A stretch of DNA of 44,533 nucleotides, taken from NCBI GenBank assembly GCA_003142935.1, contig PLOG01000095.1:62348-106880 (forward strand), given 5' to 3'. The DNA comes from Acidobacteriaceae bacterium (GTDB lineage Bacteria; Acidobacteriota; Terriglobia; Terriglobales; Acidobacteriaceae). Made by a program: the position numbers and the translations under genes. The first letter of the stretch is position 1. Every line of letters starts with the position of its first letter. The notes beneath the pieces were generated by a model, which searched no databases, had not been told where the DNA came from, and saw nothing but the letters and a program-made list of their open reading frames with translations. Positions 17,739 through 26,728 of this stretch are shown piece after piece.

Positions 17739-18899
17739 CTAGCCGAGTTGAGAACTCATTGAGTAATTCAAATTTGCGCCACACGAGGCCCGTACAATGA
17801 GTTCGCAATCAAGTGAAATGGTGCGCGGAACCATTGAACGATCTTCGAGTCGAGCCAGCATGGCCTTCATAGCTGCAATACCAATTTCGAGGCATGGCTG
17901 ACGTAGTGTTGTTAGAGGGACTGGAAGAATGCTTGCATATTTTACATCGTCGAAACCCACAAGCCGGATTGTTTGTGGCACGGCAATGCCAAGCTTTGCG
18001 AGTGTGTGCATAAGTTGACCTGCCGTGTAGTCGGTTGCGCAAAGTATGCCTTCAGGACGAACGGCCTGAACCCAGCGTTGGACGGTGTCGATATCGGTCG
18101 GATCCGCCAACAAGACACACTCAGGGGACATTCCAGACGCATATTGACGCAGTGCTTCACTTAAGCCGGCAATGCGCGCATTCACCGTCGGGGCCGAACC
18201 CGGACGTCCAACGAATCCAAGTCTCGTGCAGCCGAGGTCCAGCAGGTACTTTGCCATTCGGCAACCTTCTCGCCAATTGTCTATTCCAACGAGATCGTGC
18301 TGTGTAGGCTCTGGAAACGGCTGTGTGCTTCGATCCAGCAAGATGATTGGAATGCTTGCTTCATCCAAGCGATTAACAATCTGCTGATTAATCTCCTCCG
18401 TATGAGAAGTTAGTTCGAGTGGTGCAAAGAAGACTCCATCGACCCTTCTTGCAATAAATGAGTTACAAAGCTCAAGAGCTTGTGCCTCTTTGTTAACACT
18501 TGAGTTCGATATGTTTCCCCAGATAAGAGCCTGTTGCGACGAGTTACCGGCTCGTGCCAAGCCTGCACATACAGGTTCGAATATCTCACCCTCTCCTAAG
18601 TTTGGAAAAAGCAGTCCAAACGAGTGAGCAGCGTCATTGCGCTGGAGTCCTACGTAGGTCCCCGAACCAGCCTTGCGTTCTACCAACCCTTCCGACTCTA
18701 ATTGTCGGAGAGCACGAATTACCGTCAGTCGCGAACTGCTAAATTGCTTGCTCAGCTCGGAGTCACTGGGTAGTTTGTCTCCCGGTGAATATTCCAAAGA
18801 AGAGATCTTCGCGCGTAACATGTCGGCAATTTGCTTGTATTTTGGCGGCGCTTCTGAGGACTCATCAAGATCGTGCACGATATCCACTTTATGCTCCAT
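17739..18899 (-). CDS. GntR/LacI hybrid transcriptional regulator (AraR-like layout)
   Basis: The regulator has 386 residues from ATG 18899. A GntR-type winged helix spans about 18-85 (DKLPSDSELSKQFSSSRLTV, ending near GSGTYVG). It is fused to a LacI-type sugar-binding domain with VDGVFFAPLE, LVGIDNW, LGFVGRPGS and RLVGFDDVKYA. This is the domain order of AraR from Bacillus, which responds to arabinose. With a GH51 arabinofuranosidase and a GH32 enzyme on the same strand, arabinose or a fructo-sugar is a sensible effector, but that is inference. A TTG at 18911 is an alternative start. Confidence 0.88.
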   Translation of the reverse strand: MEHKVDIVHDLDESSEAPPKYKQIADMLRAKISSLEYSPGDKLPSDSELSKQFSSSRLTVIRALRQLESEGLVERKAGSGTYVGLQRNDAAHSFGLLFPNLGEGEIFEPVCAGLARAGNSSQQALIWGNISNSSVNKEAQALELCNSFIARRVDGVFFAPLELTSHTEEINQQIVNRLDEASIPIILLDRSTQPFPEPTQHDLVGIDNWREGCRMAKYLLDLGCTRLGFVGRPGSAPTVNARIAGLSEALRQYASGMSPECVLLADPTDIDTVQRWVQAVRPEGILCATDYTAGQLMHTLAKLGIAVPQTIRLVGFDDVKYASILPVPLTTLRQPCLEIGIAAMKAMLARLEDRSMVPRTISLDCELIVRASCGANLNYSMSSQLG

Positions 18900-19146
18900 G
18901 CGAAAACGCAAACAGCAGTCGATTCCTAGACATGTCGATATACTACATCACCTTTCAACCATGGACAAGTCTGTAGATTGATTGACGACATCGTGCTATT
19001 GCTAGAGGAAGCTCTTAGCAAGTAATTCATTTGTATGCTGACTGGCGGCCATGAGTTGGCTTGCATCACCGAGGTGTTGTTACACGGGTAGCGCAATTCC
19101 CGCATCCCTTAAGCAGAGGTATCACGGTGCCGATAAGACCGACTTT

Positions 19147-20277
19147 TCAGTGTGTTCCGCGCTCAGTAAGTTGGCGTATCAGATCGACCTCGTGCTGACG
19201 GTAGGGCGTGCCATCTTGCCGAAATACATCATGGAACCACAAGGTGGGCTGAATAAGCACATATGGCCTTTGTTTGGAATCCCATGGTAGGTAGGTTTGC
19301 GTCTTGCCTGCAACCAGGCCCCAGTTCATCGCTGCTACGTGATATTGTTTGGCGATTGGCAGTGAACCGTCAAAGGTGCTTCCGGCTCCGCGGGCCATGT
19401 ATTCGGTGCAAAGGATGGGCCTGCCCATCCTCTCCAGTTCCTGGATGCGACCCTCAAAGACCTCGGGCCACCCGTAATCGTGAAATGAGATGATATCGGA
19501 CTGCTCTAATTGAATCTTGGTCGTCACACTCTCCTTGTCGGGGTCCCTCCAGTTCCCTACCCAGACCGCGCTCGTGAGCGGCTGGCTGGGATGCACGCTG
19601 CGCGCCCAGGTGAATGCGCGCGGCAGAAGCTCATCCACTCTCTCAACCTTCGCTGCAACATCTTCCGCAACATCGCCTCCCGGATTGTCTGGCTCATTCC
19701 AGATATCCCAAGCGAGAATGCGCTGATCGTCCGCGAAGGCGCCCACCACACCTCGTACGTAAGCGGCCAGCTCCGGCTCTACCGCTTTATCCATGAGGCG
19801 CCGCTTGCCCGGACTTTGAACCCAACCTGAGTTATGCACCCCAGGGATCGGAGGCTGCTGTGGCCCAAGCTGTGGGTCTGGTCCCCAGCAGGAATCGAAC
19901 AACACCAGGATTGGCCGGATGTGGTGTCTGGCAGCGATGGAAAGGAATATATCCAGGCGAGCCTTGAATCCTTCAGGATCCTGTTTCCAGAGCTGATCCT
20001 GAAGAAACACACGGATCGTGTTCATCCCGATCGACTCCGCCATTCCCAACTCTCTGTCATTCAGTGCAGGGTTGAACGTCGTTGCCTGGAACATCTCCAG
20101 TTCGTTGATGGCGTCGGAAGGGATATAGTTTGCGCCAACGAGCCAGGGCTGCTGCGCATACCATTGGTTTGCACGTTCCGCGCTCCAACGTTCCGATTCC
20201 GCTGGCGTCGCGGCGCGCAAGGGCAGAGCCCCGAGCAGACAAATCAACACTGTACCTGCAAGAACTGAAATATTCAT
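19147..20277 (-). CDS. Secreted GH5-like glycoside hydrolase (TIM barrel)
   Basis: This 376-residue protein has a signal peptide at about 1-21 (hydrophobic ISVLAGTVLICLLGALPL, then RAA). A (beta/alpha)8 hydrolase follows with the acid/base Glu in AWDIWNEPDNPGG near residue 195 and the nucleophile Glu in ILCTEYMARG near residue 290. The pattern fits clan GH-A, probably GH5 or a relative. Such proteins are often annotated as cellulase or 1,4-beta-xylanase, but substrate cannot be read from sequence. ATG 20277 is chosen because the signal peptide begins there and AAAGAGAAAG precedes it. It lies 49 bases downstream of the GH51 gene. Confidence 0.85.
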   Translation of the reverse strand: MNISVLAGTVLICLLGALPLRAATPAESERWSAERANQWYAQQPWLVGANYIPSDAINELEMFQATTFNPALNDRELGMAESIGMNTIRVFLQDQLWKQDPEGFKARLDIFLSIAARHHIRPILVLFDSCWGPDPQLGPQQPPIPGVHNSGWVQSPGKRRLMDKAVEPELAAYVRGVVGAFADDQRILAWDIWNEPDNPGGDVAEDVAAKVERVDELLPRAFTWARSVHPSQPLTSAVWVGNWRDPDKESVTTKIQLEQSDIISFHDYGWPEVFEGRIQELERMGRPILCTEYMARGAGSTFDGSLPIAKQYHVAAMNWGLVAGKTQTYLPWDSKQRPYVLIQPTLWFHDVFRQDGTPYRQHEVDLIRQLTERGTH

Positions 20278-20326
20278 AACTTTCTCTTTTCCCGTTGCAT
20301 ACACGCTTAGCGAGCGCGGCATAGTT

Positions 20327-22393
20327 TTATTTCTTCAGTGGAATCTCTATCACCGTCACGCTGGCGTTCGGAAAGGTGTAGGAATGTTTGGCCGTGAATC
20401 TCTCGGTATGTGTCACAGCGATCACACGGTTCGGGCTGTATTCGTCGTTCTCAGCAAGCACACCGTCGCCGGCGATGGTCGTCACTTGAGCAGACCCAGT
20501 GTCTACTCGAAAGGAACTAAGATCGATGAGAGCGGTTTCAGGACGCGTAACATTGCGATTGACGCACAGTAGCAGCAACTTGCTTCCGTCCTCGGACTGG
20601 GCCGCAACGACATCGAGATAAGGAGCGCCCACGATCTCTGGTAGCTGAGTGACGCCCTTGGAGATGTTGTAAGTTGGTGAAGTGGAGTCGACCTTGAGCA
20701 AAGTGCCGGGTCTCGCATTTGCGTAGGTCCGCAGCACCCAATAGGCAGGCGAGGCATACACCTGTTCCCGCTTCTTCCAGATCCCGCCAAACTCGATGAT
20801 GCCCGTCATGTTGGCGATCGACACAACATCCGAGTTGCGCATCATCGCATTCAGGAATCCGCCGGCAAAGAGGGCGCCTCCCACATTGTTGTAACTCGGC
20901 ACCGTGTGCGAGTGGTCGGCGATCATCAGCCACTCGGTAAAGGCAAACTGCACATTGGGCCGGTGAGCTTCCACAGCCTGCTGCTTCATCGCACGGATCC
21001 GCTCCGACAGTCCCCAGGGGAGAGCAAGCATGGCCATGGTTCGAAATTCGTTTGTAGCATCGGGAAGAAGCACATCTTCGTTGAAGATGAAGTGACTGGA
21101 TAGGTAATCGAAGGTGCCGGCTGGGTCGGTAAGCTGCTGCGCGTTCCACTCCCGAAACAGGCCTGCGTCGCCTCCGGTCGCAATGAGGCGGGCACTCGGG
21201 TCGACCTTTCGGACGGCTTCACTATTCGCCAAGGTCACGGCCGCGGCAAGCGACGCCGCAGGATAGCCCACCTGGTAGTTTCCCCAAAGTTCATTCCCCA
21301 GTTCCCATGTAAGTCCCCCGCGATGATCGGCCCAGTGCGCGTTGACGAAGCTGACCCACTCGGCCGCATCGCGCGGAGTTCCGGTACCAAGATTCAGAGC
21401 AATCTGCGGCTTCGCCTGGATGAGCTCGCAGAAGCGGAGGAACTCGACAGTACCGAAAGTGTTGTACTCCGGTATGCCCCAGGCCAGGTTCAATTCGCTA
21501 ACGCGCGTGTCCTGCGGCCCCACGCCATGATGCCAGTCATACGCAGAGGTGAAGTTGCCCCCGAAGCGCACCGCCGGGGAATGGAGTTCGCGTGCCAACG
21601 TCAGCACTTCCGGGTCCATGCCATCTACCGCGTCGTCAGGATTCAAGACGACGTTGTCCACCAGCACACGAGCATCGCCTTCAAGAGAGATCACTAAGTC
21701 GACAGGCTCAAGCGTCGCAACCTGGCCGGAACTCAACTCGAGGTGAAATGTGTACTTCGTCCAAGCGGCTGATGTCGCCTGCACGACACTCGACGCCAGC
21801 ACTTCGGCCGGGTCCGCGTGGCGGCGCAGAGAGAGCTTTACCGTATCGTTCCCATCGACATGTTTTAGCCATAGGCTGCCGCTGTACTTGAGCTCGCGAT
21901 GAACAGGGAGATAGACCTGTTCGAGAATGCCCACCTCCTTGCCAGGGAGCGACATCAGGAGAATGGATTGTGCTGAATTCGCCGCGTCTCCACGCACTGG
22001 AGCATAACGGCCGCCTTCTGCCGGATAGAGCGGCTCCCACGGTGCCGGCAAACCGAGCGATGACGCGGCACGAAGTTCAGGACGGGAGTTCCATTGTGTC
22101 TCGAGATTCTCCGCAGACCAGAGTCCTTCTTCAAAGGAGGAGTTCTCGACAACGTTGGCCCAAAGCCCTCCGTAAGTAGAGTGGCCGATCGGCTCTAGAA
22201 AACTTCCAAAAAGCGTTGGCGCTATTTCTTGCCGCGTGTCGGGCTGGCTAACTCGAATCACGATGGGGTTGTTTTGAAGTTCTGGCGAAGACTCCGACAT
22301 CTGAGACCAGGCGAGGGGCACCGCCAATACCGCCAAACAAAGTAAGGTAAGAGACTTGATGATTTTTGCCACCGATTCGTCGAGGTCCTTCAT
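20327..22393 (-). CDS. Secreted GH51 alpha-L-arabinofuranosidase
   Basis: GH51 enzymes remove L-arabinofuranosyl side groups from arabinan and arabinoxylan. From ATG 22393 the protein has 688 residues. A signal peptide spans about 1-31 (LTLLCLAVLAVPLAWSQ), followed by the N-terminal segment TLFGSFLEPIGHSTYGGLWA. A carbohydrate-binding-like beta domain spans about 130-260, then the catalytic barrel with acid/base Glu in WELGNELWG (near 365) and nucleophile Glu in FTEW (near 486). The arabinofuranosidase C-terminal beta domain ends the protein. A longer frame to 22459 lacks a ribosome site. The gene lies directly downstream of the TonB receptor gene. Confidence 0.9.
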   Translation of the reverse strand: MKDLDESVAKIIKSLTLLCLAVLAVPLAWSQMSESSPELQNNPIVIRVSQPDTRQEIAPTLFGSFLEPIGHSTYGGLWANVVENSSFEEGLWSAENLETQWNSRPELRAASSLGLPAPWEPLYPAEGGRYAPVRGDAANSAQSILLMSLPGKEVGILEQVYLPVHRELKYSGSLWLKHVDGNDTVKLSLRRHADPAEVLASSVVQATSAAWTKYTFHLELSSGQVATLEPVDLVISLEGDARVLVDNVVLNPDDAVDGMDPEVLTLARELHSPAVRFGGNFTSAYDWHHGVGPQDTRVSELNLAWGIPEYNTFGTVEFLRFCELIQAKPQIALNLGTGTPRDAAEWVSFVNAHWADHRGGLTWELGNELWGNYQVGYPAASLAAAVTLANSEAVRKVDPSARLIATGGDAGLFREWNAQQLTDPAGTFDYLSSHFIFNEDVLLPDATNEFRTMAMLALPWGLSERIRAMKQQAVEAHRPNVQFAFTEWLMIADHSHTVPSYNNVGGALFAGGFLNAMMRNSDVVSIANMTGIIEFGGIWKKREQVYASPAYWVLRTYANARPGTLLKVDSTSPTYNISKGVTQLPEIVGAPYLDVVAAQSEDGSKLLLLCVNRNVTRPETALIDLSSFRVDTGSAQVTTIAGDGVLAENDEYSPNRVIAVTHTERFTAKHSYTFPNASVTVIEIPLKK

Positions 22394-22510
22394 GTTCAAT
22401 GACTTCTTCCTTCGCGCAAGGAAATGGGATTGATAAAACGTAAACCGACGCAGTCCCATCGGGGCAACGCCGGTCCACTCGGATCTTTGTATGACCGGAG
22501 GAGGGCCGTA

Positions 22511-22533
22511 CCAGGCGAACCTAAACTGCCTGG
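22511..22533. repeat. Hairpin between TonB-receptor and GH51 genes
   Basis: CCAGGC (22511-22516) and GCCTGG (22528-22533) form a six-pair stem with an 11-base loop, extendable by GT/AC after one mismatch. There is no T-tract on the coding strand. It may mark an RNA-processing or attenuation point between the two genes. Confidence 0.4.
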
Positions 22534-22551
22534 CACGGCACCCCAGAGCGA

Positions 22552-25500
22552 TCAGAAGTTTGCACGAAACGTGAATTGTATGTTTCTTGGGCTTGTAGTG
22601 GTTGAGTTTGGAATGCCAAAAGACGAGTCCGTCGGATTCGAGTCCGGGGCCGTGAATATGTGGCGGTTGAATGCGTTGAGCGCTTCTGCTTTGAATACAA
22701 AAGACACACCTTCGCGGATCGGCGTGGTCTTCATTAGGCTGATGTCTTCATCGTCGTAGTGCTGCAACCTCGCCTCTCCTGTGACCCTGGGTACGTCGCC
22801 AAAGGTATAGGCTCCCGTACCTCGGTTGGCGGTGCTGTTGGGATCGATAAAGGCCGCGGCATTGAAGAAGCTGTTCTGTCCAGCGATAAAGGGGTTTATC
22901 TTGCCCGAACGATAGGACGTGCTCTTCAGGGACTGCCCGGCAACACGGTTGTAGTAGATGTTGTTATCCCAGCCGGGAATTGGGGTTGCGCAACAGAATG
23001 AAATCGGCTGTCCGGACTCGTAGCGCAGAACCGTGCCGGCCTCCCATCCCCCGGCAACGTAGCTCGCCAGCCCATGGTTCAGGTACGCCTTTCCTTTCCC
23101 CAGGGGCAATTGATACATCGGCGCCACCACAAAAGTATCTGGCAAGTCTTGAATTGAGAGGGCCTTTTCCTGGTGTAGATCCGTAGGATTCTGAATAGTG
23201 CTAGGCTCCGGCTGCTCGGATTCGGCATCCGTCAGACTCTTCTCCCAAGTGTAGGAGGCCTGCAAAGATAAGCCATTCCGGAAGCGCCGGCTCAGAGACA
23301 CAAGCAGCGCGTTGTACGTCGACATGCCGTCGTTCTGGAGGCAGCAGCCTGCGTCGATCTGAGAATACTGCGGGAAAGGACGGAGAGCGCGGTTGATTGG
23401 CGCACCTGCGCCCCACAAGGAGTAGAAGCCCGCAAAGGGGGCAGTCACTCCCACAGTGTTTCCAGCCACGGCGGAATTCAACTGATTGCCCAGTTTGAAC
23501 GCACTGATAGGGATATTGTTTGGGTTCTCCAGAGACGAACGAAGGTTCTGGGCATGGTTGCCCGTATAGCCGACTTCGAGGATAAGGTCCTGTGCGAGCT
23601 GCTGCTGAAGCTGGAGGCCCCACTCATAGAGCATGTCCGGCTTGCCTTGCGAAGACTTGATCCAGGAGCTGCCCAGGGGCTGACCGTTGAAGATACCTGG
23701 GTCCAGATCGGGCGGTTGACCGTAGGCAGGGAAGCCTTTGTCGGACAAGAACGAAGGCGAAAAGCCATCGCTGCTTGTAAACACAGGCTGAATCTTGTAA
23801 CCGGCGTTCATTCCACCCCCGTCGTCGGCATAGATTAGCGGACCGGAGATCAAGCCCCCCCCGCCGCGAATCACGGTCTTTCCATTTGCAAACGGAGAAA
23901 ACGCGAATCCGAATCGAGGTTGAAAGTCTTTGTAGTAGGTGTCAGTCCAACTCGAATTACCTTTGTAGGTTGTACCGAAGACGAGAGCTCCGGGAATGTT
24001 GTACTCGGGATCGTTCGCGGTAGGACTGAAATTAGACGTGTAGTTATGAGCTGCCGTGCGGGGAACATCCACGTCCCAGCGGAAACCCAGGTTGAGGGTC
24101 AACTTGTCGCTCAACTTCAGGTCGTCCTGGGCAAACAACGCATAGTAGGACGACGCCCATCGCGGCAGTGAAATATTCAGCCCCGCCCCGAAGTTGCCGG
24201 AGGATGTCTGGCCGAGAAGAAGGCTCGCAAAGCTGTTACCGTCAAGCTCCGAGTTCGCGGGGTCCGATGCCGTCTGCGCGCGATCGAAGCCCAGGGTAGG
24301 TGTTGGATAGGACACCGGCGAAAACTGCTGAATGCGGTAGTCCGCCCCGAACTTGAAGCTGTTGCGCCCCTTCTCTATGCTTATGCTGTCATTAAAGCGC
24401 CAGCCGTTGTCGATCCAATCGTTGTTCAACCCACTGCCCAAGGCGACGTACTGATCCCGGCTGTCGAACCCGATATTGGTAAAGTTTTTTGAAGCAGGCG
24501 CATTGGAAATTCCAAGCTGCTGCGTGTAATCGATGCTCTGTAGGGCCGGAAAGGCAAAACAGGCGCTGTTGGTGCGGTTAAATCCGAAATTGAAGTGGTT
24601 CAACATGGTTGGCGTAATGATAAAGTCCCAGCCGGCGCGGGCAAAATGCGTCGTGAAGTTCTGGTTCCAGCCAATAGAAGCTTCAGGATAAGGAAGATTT
24701 GGAGTTGTGCAGCAGGTGCGGAGATTTTCGCGTGTCGAGTAGGACGCGAAAAATTTCTGCCGGGGCGAGGGACTGGCATCAATCCGGATCGTGTAAGTGG
24801 TGTTGTTAATCGGCTGCGTAAACGGATAATAGAAGTTGTTAATCAGCCCTGCCTGCGAGGGAGAGGGAACATAGGCGAGAACGTTCGTCGCCACCGTGCT
24901 GAAATTTTGCTTCGGAACCACGTTGCCCGCGAAAGGAAGCCGGCAAGGCGTTCCGTTCACAACAGTCTGTGTTGAAGGATCGAACACCTCACCGGGATAG
25001 ACAGGCTTCCCATCGCAAGGATTGATAGCCGTGCCGCCGGTTGCCGGTGGCGCCGCCGGATTGTAGAGATCCGTAAAATCGCCGCCCCGTTCGAGAGCGG
25101 TCGGCAAGGTGCTGATCTCCGTCCCCCCAACCGTATGCCGGATTTGCTCCCAGCCGAAGAAAAATTGCAGCTTATCGGCCCCGTTGAAGACGTGCGGAAT
25201 AGTTGCGGGTCCGCCCAGCGTGACTCCAAAATCGTTCTGCGTATCGGCGGGTTTCGCGTAAAGACTGGTGCACTGAGGAGTATTGTTCGCGCCCGAACAG
25301 TTCGCGGCTAAATCTCCATTATTGAACCAGGTGTTTCCGTCCAGCGCTTGATTCTTGACGATGTCGAAGGCGGTGCCGTGATAGTGGTTCGTGCCGCTCT
25401 TGGTCACAAAGCTTTCGATGCCGCCTTCTTCGCGCCCGTACTCCGCGGTGGGAATGCCCGTCGTAAGCTTGAATTCCTGAATCGCCTCTACGGATGGCGC

Positions 25501-26175
25501 CTCTTCATCGAACTCGGAGCCGTTTTCACTTCTCATCTGATCCGCGCCGTCGAGCATGTCGCTATTGGCCTGCATCTCTGAGCCCGAGATCCTCAAGTTA
25601 TAAATGTCGCCGGTCAAGCTGGACTCCGACCCTGGGCCCGTTGTCCCTGGGAGCAGAAATTCAAAAGATTCCGGTGAGCGAAAAGCGCCAACGCCGCCAA
25701 GCGCGAGCGGCAGTTCTTCGATCGCCCGGTCCTGGATTGTTCCACCAATGTCGGATGATTGCGTCTCCACGGTCGGCGAGGAAGCATCCACGTTAATCGT
25801 CGTTTCGGTGCTGCCGGCCTTTAGCGTCAGGTTCAGGGCCGACACATTCCCGATCGTGATCTGAACCCCATGCTGGATCTGCGTCGAAAAGCCGGACGCT
25901 GATGCCGTGACATCGTACGAGCCCAGATTCAGCTCCGGAATGCTATAGGCGCCTTCCGAGCTTGAAACCGTGGTCCGCGTCACTCCTGTATTGGGGTCGC
26001 GGACAGTGATCTTGGCTCCCGGAATGGCCGCTCCCGACTGGTCCAGAACGCTGCCTGACAGAGATCCGCGCACCGATTGTGCATACGCTACATGCGACTG
26101 AAAGAGGGTACCTGCTAAAAACAAGATCGCGCAGATGCCGACCAGTAACGTGATCATCCTGCTCAATTTCTTCAT
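22552..26175 (-). CDS. TonB-dependent outer-membrane receptor, Oar-like, with regulatory-like N-terminal domain
   Basis: This 1,207-residue receptor imports a bulky nutrient across the outer membrane using TonB energy. A signal peptide spans about 1-33 (to AYAQS). A carboxypeptidase-regulatory-like beta-sandwich follows at about 35-125 (GSVLDQSGAAIPGAKITV), then the plug (about 130-250) and a very long beta-barrel ending in aromatic FTFRANF, a typical outer-membrane C-terminus. No SusD partner is adjacent, as is usual for acidobacterial receptors of this kind. AGGAGG lies seven bases before the ATG. It heads the hydrolase gene run, so arabinan- or fructan-derived oligosaccharides are the likely cargo. 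Confidence 0.93.
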   Translation of the reverse strand: MKKLSRMITLLVGICAILFLAGTLFQSHVAYAQSVRGSLSGSVLDQSGAAIPGAKITVRDPNTGVTRTTVSSSEGAYSIPELNLGSYDVTASASGFSTQIQHGVQITIGNVSALNLTLKAGSTETTINVDASSPTVETQSSDIGGTIQDRAIEELPLALGGVGAFRSPESFEFLLPGTTGPGSESSLTGDIYNLRISGSEMQANSDMLDGADQMRSENGSEFDEEAPSVEAIQEFKLTTGIPTAEYGREEGGIESFVTKSGTNHYHGTAFDIVKNQALDGNTWFNNGDLAANCSGANNTPQCTSLYAKPADTQNDFGVTLGGPATIPHVFNGADKLQFFFGWEQIRHTVGGTEISTLPTALERGGDFTDLYNPAAPPATGGTAINPCDGKPVYPGEVFDPSTQTVVNGTPCRLPFAGNVVPKQNFSTVATNVLAYVPSPSQAGLINNFYYPFTQPINNTTYTIRIDASPSPRQKFFASYSTRENLRTCCTTPNLPYPEASIGWNQNFTTHFARAGWDFIITPTMLNHFNFGFNRTNSACFAFPALQSIDYTQQLGISNAPASKNFTNIGFDSRDQYVALGSGLNNDWIDNGWRFNDSISIEKGRNSFKFGADYRIQQFSPVSYPTPTLGFDRAQTASDPANSELDGNSFASLLLGQTSSGNFGAGLNISLPRWASSYYALFAQDDLKLSDKLTLNLGFRWDVDVPRTAAHNYTSNFSPTANDPEYNIPGALVFGTTYKGNSSWTDTYYKDFQPRFGFAFSPFANGKTVIRGGGGLISGPLIYADDGGGMNAGYKIQPVFTSSDGFSPSFLSDKGFPAYGQPPDLDPGIFNGQPLGSSWIKSSQGKPDMLYEWGLQLQQQLAQDLILEVGYTGNHAQNLRSSLENPNNIPISAFKLGNQLNSAVAGNTVGVTAPFAGFYSLWGAGAPINRALRPFPQYSQIDAGCCLQNDGMSTYNALLVSLSRRFRNGLSLQASYTWEKSLTDAESEQPEPSTIQNPTDLHQEKALSIQDLPDTFVVAPMYQLPLGKGKAYLNHGLASYVAGGWEAGTVLRYESGQPISFCCATPIPGWDNNIYYNRVAGQSLKSTSYRSGKINPFIAGQNSFFNAAAFIDPNSTANRGTGAYTFGDVPRVTGEARLQHYDDEDISLMKTTPIREGVSFVFKAEALNAFNRHIFTAPDSNPTDSSFGIPNSTTTSPRNIQFTFRANF

Positions 26176-26370
26176 TACGTTTCCTCCTGGTTCATTCTGT
26201 TACCTCCCAAAATGTTGCTCATCTATGGTTGGTCGAGCTCCATTGCGATGGCTATGCAGCCCCCGCTGGTTCAATAAAGCTTACGGTCTTCGGCGACACA
26301 GACCTCGCGATCTGCCAAAGCTCATCGGCGGAGACTGAAAGGTACGTTCGAGTTCATGTCGAAACTTCAT

Positions 26371-26385
26371 TGGTCTTTTTAACCA
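26371..26385. promoter_or_regulatory. TGGT-N7-ACCA dyad, candidate response-regulator site
   Basis: TGGT at 26371-26374 and ACCA at 26382-26385 are separated by seven bases. The same arrangement occurs upstream of the response regulator gene at 30679-30693. I infer a shared binding site. Confidence 0.45.
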
Positions 26386-26442
26386 ACATGGACGTTATCT
26401 GCTCCGATGTACTACCCGCAAGATGATAGGTGAACCAAAAAG

Positions 26443-26464
26443 CACTGGTGCAAATGAACCAGTG
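26443..26464. promoter_or_regulatory. Inverted repeat CACTGGT-N8-ACCAGTG
   Basis: This is a perfect seven-base dyad with an eight-base spacer. It contains the TGGT/ACCA half-sites of the neighbouring dyad with one extra spacer base, so it may be a variant of the same operator. Confidence 0.5.
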
Positions 26465-26492
26465 GGGCGCCCTTGTTGCGACAGGCTTTAAT

Positions 26493-26507
26493 TGGCACAT
26501 TTTGCCA
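26493..26507. promoter_or_regulatory. Inverted repeat TGGCA-N5-TGCCA
   Basis: This is a perfect five-base dyad with five-base spacer in the divergent control region. No binding protein can be named from sequence. Confidence 0.4.
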
Positions 26508-26520
26508 TTTGCTGAATTCT

Positions 26521-26534
26521 GCTATTTAAATAGC
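26521..26534. promoter_or_regulatory. 14-bp perfect palindrome GCTATTTAAATAGC
   Basis: The palindrome is uninterrupted and AT-rich in the centre, lying between the TonB-receptor and binding-protein genes. An operator is the simplest reading; the GntR/LacI-type regulator downstream is one candidate ligand. Confidence 0.5.
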
Positions 26535-26626
26535 TTCATTCCTCCAGGATGACCCACAGTTGGTGAAGCGAAGGCGGGCTCTCCCAACGAAATGCTTCCA
26601 CCGGGACTAATCGCAATCAATCGCAT

Positions 26627-26658
26627 TTGACTCGCGTTTCGCGGGGATTTGGTATAAA
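26627..26658 (+). promoter_or_regulatory. Candidate promoter of binding-protein/kinase operon
   Basis: TTGACT (26627-26632) and TATAAA (26653-26658) match sigma-70 boxes well, but the 20-base spacer is longer than ideal. The downstream gene starts about 70 bases later. Confidence 0.4.
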
Positions 26659-26728
26659 GTCGCGGTGTGCCATAATTCAAACATTGATAGTCTGAAATGT
26701 CGATTGCGCGCTTGCAGCTCGATCTCAG

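Larger units (their letters stand above)
26176..26728. other. Divergent control region, TonB receptor / binding-protein gene
   Basis: This 553-base gap carries four separate inverted repeats within 165 bases (listed individually) and one promoter candidate. No ORF here has a ribosome site. The density of dyads suggests control by several regulators. Confidence 0.6.

Noticed and set aside
18929-18936. GACATGTC palindrome upstream of the GntR/LacI gene
   Set aside because: Eight bases without extension is too short to call an operator, and no second copy was found.
22552-26175. SusC-like reading of the TonB receptor
   Set aside because: No SusD gene is adjacent. The N-terminal domain plus very long barrel fits the acidobacterial Oar-like type better.
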